A stretch of 64,000 nt of DNA from Aliiroseovarius sp. M344 (GTDB lineage Bacteria; Pseudomonadota; Alphaproteobacteria; Rhodobacterales; Rhodobacteraceae): positions 372,001 through 436,000 of the forward strand of contig NZ_CP081153.1 of the NCBI RefSeq assembly GCF_025140835.1, in the 5' to 3' direction. Below the pieces are notes generated by a model. That model was not told the origin of the DNA, searched no databases, and worked only from the letters and a program-made list of their open reading frames with translations. Every line of letters starts with the position of its first letter. The stretch's first letter is position 1. A program made the position numbers and the translations under genes. Positions 1-8,727 of the stretch are shown in pieces.

Positions 1-75
1 TTTATAGTCCATAATTCTACCTTGATCGGGTGACTGTTTGCCCGGTCCATAACACCTTATTTCAAGGGACGCGAT
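1..75. other. upstream edge, no complete gene
   Basis: The first bases are open in frame 1 up to a TGA at 31-33, so they could be the last ten codons of an upstream gene, but nothing in them is recognisable. An AAGGGAC ribosome-binding site lies at about 64-70, six bases before the cobN start. No riboswitch-like structure is visible here. A cobW gene often precedes cobN in this group, but that is expectation, not observation. Confidence 0.4.
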
Positions 76-3000
76 ATGCATCTTCTTGCAGCCACACCCG
101 GTTCCATCGACGATGGGAAAGAACCCGTCGATCTGGGGCAATCGCCTGCGGATGTCGTGTTCATTTCGGCGGCGGATACCGAACTGGCCGGGCTGTCGCA
201 GGCGCGCGCCGAGATGGAAGGCGCGCCCGGATTGCGACTGGCCAACATGATGCATCTGGCGCATCCGATGTCGGTTGATCTGCATATCGATAATTGCGCA
301 ACCAAATCCAAACTGGTGATTGCCCGTGTTCTGGGTGGCGTTGGCTATTGGAAATACGGGGCAGAACAGTATGCGGCGCATTTGCGCGACGCAGGCGTGC
401 CGTTGGCGCTGTTGCCCGGTGACGACAAGCCGGACGCAGAATTGCGGGCGATGTCGACCGTGTCAGACGAGGATTACGATGCGCTCTGGGCCTATCTGGT
501 TGAAGGCGGGCCCGAGAACGCGGTTGGGTTTCTTGCTTATGCGAAGACTATTCTGGATGGCGGAGAAAAACCTGAAGCCGCGCGCCCATTGTTGCGCGCC
601 GGCGTCTATTGGCCGGGGGCGGGCGTCGCCGATCTGAGCGCAGCGCAAGCAGACTGGACCGATGGTGCGCCCGTTGTGCCGATTGTTTTTTACCGTGCGC
701 TGGTGCAGGGCGCGGGCTTAAACCCGATCAACCGGCTCGTGCGGGCGTTGTTGCGGCAAGGCCTCAATCCACTGCCTGTCTTTGTCGCATCGTTGAAGGA
801 CCCGGTATCGGTCGCGACGATGGAGCATCTGTTCACCGAAGCCGCCCCGGATGTGATCCTGAACTGCACGTCCTTTGCGGTGGGGTCGCCGCATGTGGGC
901 GACACAGCGCAATCCGCAAACCCCTTCCAGATGCCTTGGTGCCAAGCCGCGCCGGTTTTTCAGGTCGTTCTGGCTGGGTCAAGCGAAGCAGCGTGGGAGG
1001 AGGGTCTGACCGGTCTGTCGGCGCGCGACATCGCGATGAATGTGGCATTGCCCGAAGTGGACGGCCGTATCCTTTCCCGTGCGATCAGCTTCAAGGGTGA
1101 GGCTTTCTTTGACGAGGCTACAGAGTGCCCCATTGCAACCTATCGCGCGCGCGGTGACCGGGTGCAATTCGTGGCCGACCTAGCCGCAAGCTGGGCAAAG
1201 TTGCGGCAGGCTGCACCAGCCGACCGGCGCGTGGCGTTGATCATGGCGAATTATCCCAACAAGGACGGGCGGCTGGCCAACGGTGTTGGGCTGGATACAC
1301 CCGCCGCCGTGGTGCACGCGTTGAGGTTACTAAAGACCGAAGGTTATCGTGTCGCAGATGCGCCCGCAGACAGCGACGCATTGATGCAAGCCGTGATGAA
1401 AGGTCCAACCAACTGGCTGACAGATCGCGCCACCCGCACAGGCGGTGTCACCCTGTCGATGGCGGATTATCAGATCAGCTATGGACAATTGCCATGGGCG
1501 TTGCGCGAGGCAATTGAAACGCGCTGGGGCAAACCCGAAGCTGATCCGTTCTATACCCCCGGCGACGTCGACTGCGGGTCTTTCGCCCTGTCGGTGATTG
1601 AACATAGTAATGTGGTCGTCGGTGTGCAGCCCGCGCGCGGTTACAACATTGACCCAACCGATACCTATCACAGCCCCGACCTAGTGCCGCCGCACAACTA
1701 CCTCGCCTTCTATTTCTGGCTACGTCACACCTTCGGGGCGCATGCGATGGTTCACATGGGCAAGCATGGCAACCTTGAATGGCTGCCGGGCAAATCGGTG
1801 GCGCTGTCGGGCGAATGCTGGCCCGAGGCCGTGCTGGGTCCAACGCCGCATGTCTATCCCTTCATTGTCAACGACCCGGGCGAAGGCACGCAGGCGAAGC
1901 GCCGGTCACAGGCCGTCATCATTGACCATCTGACGCCGCCATTGACGCGGGCAGAAACCTATGGGCCGCTGCGCGATCTGGAAGCGCTGGTGGACGAGTA
2001 TTACGAGGCGGCCGGGGTCGACCCGCGCAGGATTACCCATCTTCGCCGTGAAATCCTGAGCCTGACCTCTGCCACCGGGCTGGATCTCGATGTCGGTATG
2101 GCGGGGGATGATGAGGATCAGGATCTGGCCAAGCTGGACGCCTATCTGTGCGAGTTGAAAGAGGCGCAAATCCGCGATGGTCTTCACGTGTTTGGACAGT
2201 CGCCTGAGGGGCGGTTGGAGCGTGACTTGGTGCAAGCTTTGGTGCGGGTGCCGCGCGGAACAGGCGATGGTGGGGACGCGTCGCTGATCCGGGCCTTGGC
2301 GTCCGATCTTGATCTGAAGTTCGACCCGTTGGATTGCGAGATGGCCGAGCCGTGGGGCGGCCCGCGGCCTGACATCCTATCTGGTGATGATGCTTGGCGC
2401 AGCAACGGCGATACAGTTGAGCGGCTGGAGCAATTGGCCGCCCGTATTCTGGACCGAGAAGCTCCCGCACCGGGCAGCGCCAGCACCGCCGTTCTGAATG
2501 AGATCAAAGAACGCGTGCGCCCAAATGTGGCAGCCTGCGGCCCCGGCGAAGAAGCGGGGCTGCTCACCGCCCTTGCAGGGCAATTCGTCGCCCCCGCGCC
2601 ATCCGGCGCGCCGACTCGCGGACGATTGGACACGCTGCCCACCGGGCGCAATTTCTATTCCGTCGACAGCCGTGCCGTGCCGACCCCGACCGCTTGGGCG
2701 CTGGGCTGGAAATCGGCCAGCCTGTTGATTGACAAACACCTGCAAACCCATGGCGACTGGCCACGCGCGATGCTGGTCACCGCGTGGGGCACGGCGAATA
2801 TGCGCACCGGCGGAGATGACATCGCGCAAGCATTGGCCCTGATGGGCGTGAAGCCGAAATGGGACAGCGCCAACCGGCGGGTGACAGGGTTTGAAGTGAT
2901 CCCCGTGACCGCGCTGGGCCGTCCGCGTGTGGACGTGACCTTGCGCGTGTCGGGCTTCTTCCGCGATGCGTTCCCTCAGTTGATCTCGTTGGTCGATAGC

Positions 3001-3771
3001 GCCGCGCGCGCCGTGCAGGCGCTGGACGAACCCGATGACGTGAACCCGGCCGCCGCGCGCGTTCGGGCGGGTGAGGCCGCGCACAGGGTCTATGGATCAA
3101 AGCCGGGTGCCTATGGCGCGGGACTACAGGCAATGATAGATGAACGACTTTGGGCCAACAAAGCAGATCTGGCCGATGCTTATCTGGAATGGGGTGGCTA
3201 TGCTTATGGCGCGGGCGGCGAAGGTGCGCGCGACCGGGAGGGGTTCGAGGCGCGCTTGGGTCAGGTCGAAGCTATTGTGCAGAACCAAGACAATCGCGAG
3301 CACGACCTTCTGGACAGCGATGACTATTACCAGTTCGAAGGCGGTGCAGCGGCGGCGGTGTCGACGCTGCAAGGGCGCGACCGGCCGATTTATCACAACG
3401 ACCACTCGCGCCCGGAACGCCCGGTGATCCGCACGCTGGATGACGAGATTGGGCGCGTCGTCCGCTCGCGGGTTGTGAACCCGAAATGGATCGACGGGGT
3501 CAAGCGTCACGGCTACAAAGGCGCGTTCGAGATTGCTGCGACCGTCGATTACCTGTTTGCTTTCGCCGCCACCACGGGTGCGGTGAAAGGGCATCATTTC
3601 GATCTGGTCTACTCGGCTTTCATCGACGATGACGAGACGCGCGACTTCATCGATGAACATAACGCACCTGCGCTGAAGGAAATCGCTGAACGCCTGACCG
3701 AAGCGATCGAGCGGGGCCTTTGGTTGCCACGCTCCAATTCGGCACGTGCGAGGTTGGACGCGCTCAAATGA
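76..3771 (+). CDS. cobN: cobaltochelatase subunit CobN
   Basis: Large subunit of the ATP-dependent cobalt chelatase of the aerobic cobalamin pathway. With CobS and CobT it inserts cobalt into hydrogenobyrinic acid a,c-diamide in the cytoplasm. The 1231-residue length is close to the roughly 1270 of characterised CobN, and the CobN/magnesium-chelatase-H fold appears to span nearly the whole protein. The central stretch with HNYLAFYFWLRHTFGAHAMVHMG and HGNLEWLPGKSVALSGECWP around residues 540-590, and the C-terminal region with KRHGYKGAFEIAATVDYLFAFA near 1140, are typical of the family. The start has an AAGGGAC site six bases upstream. Its stop overlaps the start of the next gene by ATGA. CobS and CobT are not in the window. 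Confidence 0.96.
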   Translation: MHLLAATPGSIDDGKEPVDLGQSPADVVFISAADTELAGLSQARAEMEGAPGLRLANMMHLAHPMSVDLHIDNCATKSKLVIARVLGGVGYWKYGAEQYAAHLRDAGVPLALLPGDDKPDAELRAMSTVSDEDYDALWAYLVEGGPENAVGFLAYAKTILDGGEKPEAARPLLRAGVYWPGAGVADLSAAQADWTDGAPVVPIVFYRALVQGAGLNPINRLVRALLRQGLNPLPVFVASLKDPVSVATMEHLFTEAAPDVILNCTSFAVGSPHVGDTAQSANPFQMPWCQAAPVFQVVLAGSSEAAWEEGLTGLSARDIAMNVALPEVDGRILSRAISFKGEAFFDEATECPIATYRARGDRVQFVADLAASWAKLRQAAPADRRVALIMANYPNKDGRLANGVGLDTPAAVVHALRLLKTEGYRVADAPADSDALMQAVMKGPTNWLTDRATRTGGVTLSMADYQISYGQLPWALREAIETRWGKPEADPFYTPGDVDCGSFALSVIEHSNVVVGVQPARGYNIDPTDTYHSPDLVPPHNYLAFYFWLRHTFGAHAMVHMGKHGNLEWLPGKSVALSGECWPEAVLGPTPHVYPFIVNDPGEGTQAKRRSQAVIIDHLTPPLTRAETYGPLRDLEALVDEYYEAAGVDPRRITHLRREILSLTSATGLDLDVGMAGDDEDQDLAKLDAYLCELKEAQIRDGLHVFGQSPEGRLERDLVQALVRVPRGTGDGGDASLIRALASDLDLKFDPLDCEMAEPWGGPRPDILSGDDAWRSNGDTVERLEQLAARILDREAPAPGSASTAVLNEIKERVRPNVAACGPGEEAGLLTALAGQFVAPAPSGAPTRGRLDTLPTGRNFYSVDSRAVPTPTAWALGWKSASLLIDKHLQTHGDWPRAMLVTAWGTANMRTGGDDIAQALALMGVKPKWDSANRRVTGFEVIPVTALGRPRVDVTLRVSGFFRDAFPQLISLVDSAARAVQALDEPDDVNPAAARVRAGEAAHRVYGSKPGAYGAGLQAMIDERLWANKADLADAYLEWGGYAYGAGGEGARDREGFEARLGQVEAIVQNQDNREHDLLDSDDYYQFEGGAAAAVSTLQGRDRPIYHNDHSRPERPVIRTLDDEIGRVVRSRVVNPKWIDGVKRHGYKGAFEIAATVDYLFAFAATTGAVKGHHFDLVYSAFIDDDETRDFIDEHNAPALKEIAERLTEAIERGLWLPRSNSARARLDALK

Positions 3772-4241
3772 AGCCCCGTCGGTTGGATCCTGATGAAGAC
3801 ACTGCGCCGTTCCTTGCGCTGCTTCACAATGCGTTTGCCGATATGGAAGGACGGATTGATCCACCCAGTTCCCTGCACCGTCTGACCATGTCAGGGATCG
3901 CAGCTCAGGCGCGCGACGGAGAGGTTTGGGTCATTGGGCATATGGCTTGCGTTTTCCTGACGCCGCATCCGGTTGCGACACCCCCCGAGCTTTATGTCGG
4001 GAAGCTGGCCGTTGATCCCGCCGCGCAGGGGCGAGGGTTTGCGCGGACCCTTATGACGCTGGCGGAAAGGCGCGCGAGAGCATTGGGATTTGAGCGGCTT
4101 GTCTTGCAAACGCGGGTGGAGCTGGTCGAAAATCACGCGATCTTCGAAAAACTGGGGTTTGTGAAGACCGCTGAAACTGCGCATCCGGGATATGACCGGC
4201 CCACGTCATACCGTTTTGAGAAAACACTGCGCGGGCGCTAG
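3768..4241 (+). CDS. GNAT family N-acetyltransferase
   Basis: A 157-residue acetyl-CoA-dependent acyltransferase of unknown substrate. The GNAT motif A is visible at residues 80-96, with the acetyl-CoA loop QGRGFA after the beta-strand LYVGKLAVDP, followed by the helix LMTLAERRARALGF and the strand LVLQT. The C-terminal segment with LGFVKT and a YDRPTSYRFEK tail is also family-typical. I chose the ATG at 3768 because it overlaps the cobN stop as ATGA, which implies translational coupling. An in-frame extension to 3720 lies inside cobN and is not needed. Whether the enzyme has anything to do with cobalamin is unknown. Confidence 0.85.
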   Translation: MKPRRLDPDEDTAPFLALLHNAFADMEGRIDPPSSLHRLTMSGIAAQARDGEVWVIGHMACVFLTPHPVATPPELYVGKLAVDPAAQGRGFARTLMTLAERRARALGFERLVLQTRVELVENHAIFEKLGFVKTAETAHPGYDRPTSYRFEKTLRGR

Positions 4242-4552
4242 CTACAGTCAATCTCGGCCCGCTGGATGGCTTGATCGCCAGACAATGATCCCTCGACGAC
4301 ATTGCAATTGGTGGCTTGTTCAATCGCGGTTTTAGCGCGGGCTAGGATGACCGGAATACGCGGCAAGGCTTCGAAACTTGTGCGATAGACCTCAACCCAG
4401 TTTTCGCGCCGATGGACCGAGAAGGTCGACCCTTCCGCAGTCACTTTTCTGACAGAGGTATCCGCTGACATGAATTGCGGGCTGGGGCTGTCACAGGCGG
4501 CAATAAACGTCATGAGCGTCAGAAGCGTTGTGCCATGCCGGATGATCTTCAC
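4238..4552 (-). CDS. small putative lipoprotein
   Basis: A 104-residue protein with a short basic N-terminus, a hydrophobic stretch and a lipobox ending in FIAAC, so Cys20 would be lipidated after signal peptidase II cleavage. The mature part is about 84 residues, has a second and third Cys near its C-terminus (NCNVVEG and EIDCS) and no family I recognise. It faces the acetyltransferase gene and the two stop codons share the bases CTAG at 4238-4241. Its upstream region (4553-4650) is shared back-to-back with the promoter of the next rightward gene. Confidence 0.75.
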   Translation of the reverse strand: MKIIRHGTTLLTLMTFIAACDSPSPQFMSADTSVRKVTAEGSTFSVHRRENWVEVYRTSFEALPRIPVILARAKTAIEQATNCNVVEGSLSGDQAIQRAEIDCS

Positions 4553-4650
4553 GCTGGGTCTCCCTTTTCGACCAAGTTGCGCGGGTGGTGGTTAACAACC
4601 GGTTAAGAACCCAGGCGGCTTAGGTGCGACAACGTGTTCTGCGGTTTGGC

Positions 4651-4696
4651 TTGCTTTGTGGAAAGGTCAAGGATATAAACATTCATAAATATGAAT
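4651..4696 (+). promoter_or_regulatory. promoter with ATTC-N8-GAAT operator
   Basis: A -35 hexamer TTGCTT at 4651-4656 and a -10 hexamer TATAAA at 4674-4679 are separated by exactly 17 bases. One base later begins the palindrome ATTCATAAATATGAAT (4681-4696): 7-base arms around AA, covering the expected transcription start. The pattern ATTC-N8-GAAT matches the site I recall for the persulfide-responsive ArsR-family repressor SqrR of Rhodobacter capsulatus. A further GAAT half-site follows at 4699-4702. The promoter and operator are seen; the regulator's identity is inference. Confidence 0.6.
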
Positions 4697-4713
4697 ATGA
4701 ATGGAGTGATCCA

Positions 4714-5919
4714 ATGCAACCCAATCGCCCAGCGGACAAGTATTCGCCGCTCTACTTCCTTGCCTCGGTCGGGGCAGGTGGCCTGTCGGTCACGTTCTTT
4801 ATGTATCTGATGTTCTGGGTGTCCCATAAGGGTCAGCCGGTTCCTGTGTTCGAAGACATCTTGGCCGCGTTCAACACCGGCACTATCGGCATGAAGGCCG
4901 CCATTGCGGTTGCTTGGGCCGGTATCGCCACATTTGTTTTCCTGAACCTGAAATATTTGGTCTGGAACCTGAAAGCGTTCTCGGCGTTTCGAAAAACCGA
5001 GGCGTATACCAAATTGAAAGCCTCAAACGCCGAAACCACAATTCTCGCGATGCCTTTGGCACTTGCGATGAGCGTAAACGCGCTGTTTGTCGCGGGTCTG
5101 GTCTTCGTGCCAAATCTGTGGATGATCGTCGAATACCTTTTCCCCTTCGCTATGGCTGCGTTCCTGGCCATTGGTATTCTTGCGCTGATCTATATCGGTG
5201 ACTTTCTTGGCCGTGTGCTGACCCAAGGCGGCGTCTTCGATGTGACGGCACATAACAGTTTTGCCCAGATGCTGCCTGCCTTCGCGCTGGCGATGACCGC
5301 CGTCGGCTTTTCAGCACCCGCCGCGATGAGCACCAATACAGTTGTTGTCGGCGTCTCGTTGGTCGGATCGACTTTCTTCGGGATGGCGTCCATCATCTAT
5401 GCGGCGCTGGCGTTGTTTACCGCCTTCAACTCGATGCTGCACTACGGCACGTCAAAAGAGACCGCGCCGACCTTGATGATCGTGATCCCGCTGATGACCA
5501 TCCTAGGCATCATGGCTTTGCGTCAGAACCACGGTTTGCATGCCACTTTCGAAGTACACAGCACTGCTGGTGAAACCATGGTGTTCCTGGCGCGACTGGT
5601 GGCCATTCAGGTTCTGTTCGGACTGCTTGGCTTGGTGATGCTCGCCCGGCACGGATACTGGAAAAGCTTCGTGTTCGGCAACGAAACCTCGCCCGGTTCC
5701 TATGCTTTGGTGTGTCCCGGTGTGGCGCTGTCGGTTCTGCTGCAGTTCTTCATTAACTCGGGGTTGGTGAAGGCCGGTGTGCTGGACAAGTTCTCGGTCA
5801 CCTACTGGGTGGTCACCGCGATTGCCATCGGGTTCCAGTTCGCCATGGTGGCCTTGGTGTTCCGCTTGAACAAGCAGCATTTCGGTCGCCCGTCGGCGCA
5901 CGCCGTGCCAGCTGAATAA
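4714..5919 (+). CDS. polytopic membrane protein, TsoY-like
   Basis: A 401-residue inner-membrane protein with about nine or ten hydrophobic segments and short polar loops, ending in a cytoplasmic-looking basic tail. I think it belongs to the family named TsoY (seleno)protein in current annotation; members carry Sec or Cys at one site. This copy has exactly one cysteine, Cys334 in the SPGSYALVCPGVAL loop, which would be that site. The overall build is also reminiscent of SLAC1/TehA-type anion channels. The start at 4714 has GGAG seven bases upstream; a longer reading frame from 4624 begins upstream of the promoter and is rejected. It lies between cobN and cobO but has its own promoter and a terminator-like hairpin after it. 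The substrate is unknown. Confidence 0.7.
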   Translation: MQPNRPADKYSPLYFLASVGAGGLSVTFFMYLMFWVSHKGQPVPVFEDILAAFNTGTIGMKAAIAVAWAGIATFVFLNLKYLVWNLKAFSAFRKTEAYTKLKASNAETTILAMPLALAMSVNALFVAGLVFVPNLWMIVEYLFPFAMAAFLAIGILALIYIGDFLGRVLTQGGVFDVTAHNSFAQMLPAFALAMTAVGFSAPAAMSTNTVVVGVSLVGSTFFGMASIIYAALALFTAFNSMLHYGTSKETAPTLMIVIPLMTILGIMALRQNHGLHATFEVHSTAGETMVFLARLVAIQVLFGLLGLVMLARHGYWKSFVFGNETSPGSYALVCPGVALSVLLQFFINSGLVKAGVLDKFSVTYWVVTAIAIGFQFAMVALVFRLNKQHFGRPSAHAVPAE

Positions 5920-5944
5920 TCTGAAGAGCCATTGAAATGAACGG

Positions 5945-5974
5945 GGGCGTGCCAGAAACGGCGCGCCCTCTCTT
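5945..5974 (+). terminator. terminator-like hairpin
   Basis: GGGCGTGCC at 5945-5953 pairs with GGCGCGCCC at 5960-5968 (9 base pairs, one G-U) around the loop AGAAAC, followed by TCTCTT. It fits an intrinsic terminator for the membrane protein gene, although the T-run is interrupted. Confidence 0.5.
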
Positions 5975-6028
5975 GCATCTGGCCCTTATGACCCGCACAG
6001 TGATCGACGAACAATTCATGAGGATGCC

Positions 6029-6637
6029 ATGACCGTAGATCCCGACCGCCACGCCACCAAGATGGCAAAGAAGAAAGCCGCGCGTGACAAGATCATGGCG
6101 ACCAAGACCGATAAAAAGGGCTTGATCATTGTGCATACCGGGAAGGGCAAGGGCAAAAGCTCAGCTGCGTTCGGTATGATCTTCCGCTGCATTGCCCACG
6201 GAATGAAAAGCGCCGTGGTGCAGTTCATTAAGGGTGGTATGGATTGCGGTGAGCGCGACCTGATCAACGCAAAATTCGGTGACATTTGCGAATTTCATAC
6301 CATGGGGGAAGGGTTCACCTGGGAAACCCAGGACCGCACCCGCGACGTGGAAATGGCGCAAGCCGCGTGGCAAAAGTCGAAAGAACTGATCCGCGACCCG
6401 TCGAATACGATGGTCCTGCTGGATGAAATCAACATCGCGATCCGCTATGATTACGTGGACGTGAACGAGGTCGTCAAATTCCTTGTCGAAGAAAAACCCG
6501 AGATGACGCATGTGGTTCTGACCGGACGAAATGCCAAGGAAGAACTGATCGAAATCGCTGATCTGGTGACCGAGATGGAACTGATCAAGCACCCGTTCCG
6601 GTCGGGCGTCAAAGCGCAAATAGGGGTCGAATACTAG
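6029..6637 (+). CDS. cobO: corrinoid adenosyltransferase CobO
   Basis: Cob(I)yrinic acid a,c-diamide adenosyltransferase (BtuR/CobA/CobO family). It transfers the 5'-deoxyadenosyl group of ATP to Co(I) of the corrin in the cytoplasm, giving the upper ligand of adenosylcobalamin. The 202-residue length matches the family. The family P-loop variant GKGKGKSS is at residues 38-45 after the strand GLIIVHT, the VVQFIKGG strand follows, and LLDEINIAIRYDYVD supplies the Walker-B-like region, with HVVLTGRNA near 165. The next gene follows after 19 bases with a strong GAGGAGG site. The gene is 2.3 kb from cobN in the same direction. Confidence 0.95.
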   Translation: MTVDPDRHATKMAKKKAARDKIMATKTDKKGLIIVHTGKGKGKSSAAFGMIFRCIAHGMKSAVVQFIKGGMDCGERDLINAKFGDICEFHTMGEGFTWETQDRTRDVEMAQAAWQKSKELIRDPSNTMVLLDEINIAIRYDYVDVNEVVKFLVEEKPEMTHVVLTGRNAKEELIEIADLVTEMELIKHPFRSGVKAQIGVEY

Positions 6638-6656
6638 ACCTCTGAGGAGGACGAGA

Positions 6657-6968
6657 ATGCCCAAATTCTATATGGCCTATCATGAACCGAGTGATGTGCC
6701 CGATGACAAAAAGGCCGAGATGCAAGCCGCCTATAAGGCGTGGATAGCGAAGTATTCCGATGTTTTTGTCATGCCGGAAACGCCATTCAAGGCACAATGG
6801 ACCGTGGATGGTGACGGCGCGCGTGAAGGCTTCAAGCAACCAATGATGGGTTTTTGCGTAATTGAAGCCGCTGACGCCGACGCGGCATTAGCGATTGCCA
6901 GCGAAAACTCGTTCATCCAGATGGGCACGATCCATCTGGCAGAGCTGATGGAAATGCCGCTGGGTTAA
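6657..6968 (+). CDS. YCII-domain protein
   Basis: A 103-residue protein with the ferredoxin-like YCII fold: N-terminal MAYHEP strand, a helix with KAEMQAAYKAW, and the C-terminal CVIEAADADAALAIASENSF segment found in YCII-related small proteins. Members of this family are small cytoplasmic proteins; some act on reactive small molecules or fuse to sigma factors, but no reaction can be assigned here. The ribosome-binding site GAGGAGG lies seven bases before the ATG, and the short gap after cobO suggests co-transcription. Confidence 0.75.
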   Translation: MPKFYMAYHEPSDVPDDKKAEMQAAYKAWIAKYSDVFVMPETPFKAQWTVDGDGAREGFKQPMMGFCVIEAADADAALAIASENSFIQMGTIHLAELMEMPLG

Positions 6969-6988
6969 CAAAACCCAGCAGCGCGTCG

Positions 6989-8644
6989 TCAGCGATTCTC
7001 TCCAACTGCGCGCAACGCATCCAGCGTCATGTTGGGCGTTGCGACCTGTGGATCCAGAACCAGCTCGATGACCGCCAAGCTGTCTGCTGCTTTGGCCCGC
7101 GAAAACGCGGCGGCGAAATCCGCGCCGTCAGTCACTGTTTCCCCGTGTCCACCATAGGCACGCGCCAATGCCGCGAAATCGGGATTGGCCATGTCCGTTC
7201 CTGAGACACGACCGGGATAGGTGCGTTCCTGATGCATCCTGATTGTGCCGTAACGACCGTTATTCGCGATGATCGCGATGGGATTGGCGCCGTGCTGCTT
7301 GGCCGTGGACATTTCATTCAACGTCATCTGAAACTCGCCATCCCCCAGCCAAGCGACAACCGTACGGTCCGGATGTTCTAGGCTGGCGGCAACGGCAGCC
7401 GGAAACCCGTAGCCCATCGAACCGGATGTGGGCGCGAGCTGTGTGCCATGCTGTTTGAAGCTGAAATAACGGTGCAGCCAAGTGGCATAGTTTCCAGCGC
7501 CATTGGTGACGATTGCATCCTCAGGCAGATTTTCGGACAGCCACAGCACCACCTCTTCAAGCTTCACCTCTCCCGGCGTGGTTGCCGGCGATTGATGGCT
7601 TTCATATTCTTCGCGTGCAGATCTGGTCCAGTCTGCCCAGACTGGGGCATCTGTCCCGTTTGTGTGCACAAGAGCAGCCAGCGCGTCTGGGCCTGTGGCT
7701 GCTAACGCCAAATCAGCATGAAAGACGCGCCCCAGTTCGTCCGGGTCTGGATAAACATGCACAATACGCTTGCCAGTGGCGGCCGGGTTTAGCAGTTCAT
7801 ACCCACCCGTCACGCTATCGCCCAATCGAGAGCCCAGCACGATCAACGTATCAGCGTCGACTAGCCGCGCGCCCAGTTTCGGGTTCATCCCAACACCCAG
7901 ATCACCAACATAGTTGCGATGCCGGTTATCCATGAAGTCCTGCCGCCGGAAGGCGCAGGCGACGGGAAGATCGTGCGCTTCGGAAAAACGGGCGAGGTTT
8001 CGCGCCGCCTCGGCGTTCCAGCCAGGGCCTCCTGCAATGACCAGCGGCGTCTTGGATTCAGCAAGCACCGAGGTGATCGCTTGGGCATCACTGGTCGTCA
8101 CATGACCATTCGTTCTTGGCATTGCGGGGCGGTCCGGCACGTCGGCGCGGGCGCTTAGCATATCTTCCGGCAGGGCCACCACGACCGGCCCGGGGCGACC
8201 CGACCGGGCCATATGAAAGGCGCGGGCAAGATATTCTGGCAAGCGTTCGGTTTGGTCTACTTCGCAGGCCCATTTGGCAAGCGTTCCGAATACGGCGCGG
8301 TAATCGACCTCCTGAAAGGCTTCGCGATCACGGTGGCCGCGCGCAATCTGGCCGACGAACACGACCATCGGCGTGCTGTCCTGCATGGCGACATGTATAC
8401 CGGCCGAGGCATTCGTCGCGCCGGGGCCTCGGGTCACGAACAGAACACCGGGCTCTCCGGTCAGCTTGCCATGTGCCTCTGCCATCATGGCCGCGCCACC
8501 TTCCTGACGGCAGACGACGTTTTCGACCCCACTGTCATGCAACCCATCCAGGGCAGCCAGAAAACTTTCACCGGGCACGGAAAAAACGCGATGCACACGC
8601 TCTGCCTTCAGGTGATCGACCAAGATCTGTCCGCCATGTCGCAT
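6989..8644 (-). CDS. thiamine diphosphate-dependent enzyme, IlvB-like
   Basis: A 551-residue enzyme with the three-domain layout of the acetolactate synthase/benzoylformate decarboxylase superfamily. Residues about 1-170 form the Pyr domain with the catalytic Glu in CRQEGGAAMMAEA and the GPGATN loop. The central domain carries VIAGGPGWN and GSRLGDSVTGG. The C-terminal PP domain binds ThDP-Mg through GDGEFQMTLNEMSTA and NNGRYGTIRMHQE. No small regulatory subunit (ilvN) lies beside it, so it is probably not the biosynthetic acetolactate synthase; the substrate is open. The ATG at 8644 begins the conserved MRHGGQILVDHL and has AAAGGGG upstream; the frame extends to 8707 but crosses the divergent gene's control region. 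Confidence 0.85.
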   Translation of the reverse strand: MRHGGQILVDHLKAERVHRVFSVPGESFLAALDGLHDSGVENVVCRQEGGAAMMAEAHGKLTGEPGVLFVTRGPGATNASAGIHVAMQDSTPMVVFVGQIARGHRDREAFQEVDYRAVFGTLAKWACEVDQTERLPEYLARAFHMARSGRPGPVVVALPEDMLSARADVPDRPAMPRTNGHVTTSDAQAITSVLAESKTPLVIAGGPGWNAEAARNLARFSEAHDLPVACAFRRQDFMDNRHRNYVGDLGVGMNPKLGARLVDADTLIVLGSRLGDSVTGGYELLNPAATGKRIVHVYPDPDELGRVFHADLALAATGPDALAALVHTNGTDAPVWADWTRSAREEYESHQSPATTPGEVKLEEVVLWLSENLPEDAIVTNGAGNYATWLHRYFSFKQHGTQLAPTSGSMGYGFPAAVAASLEHPDRTVVAWLGDGEFQMTLNEMSTAKQHGANPIAIIANNGRYGTIRMHQERTYPGRVSGTDMANPDFAALARAYGGHGETVTDGADFAAAFSRAKAADSLAVIELVLDPQVATPNMTLDALRAVGENR

Positions 8645-8727
8645 AATCGCACCCCTTTTATTCCGTTCAGCCGTTGACCTTGGACGTCGCACGCCGCACC
8701 TTTGCACCCGCGAAACAGGAGACTGAA

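Noticed and set aside
2377..3864. Several 100-250-codon minus-strand frames inside cobN
   Set aside because: They lie fully antisense to a long conserved coding sequence, have no ribosome-binding sites and show the third-position pattern of the gene on the other strand.
6989..8644. Biosynthetic acetolactate synthase large subunit (ilvB)
   Set aside because: The fold is right, but there is no small subunit gene beside it and the neighbours are unrelated to branched-chain synthesis, so only the superfamily is named.
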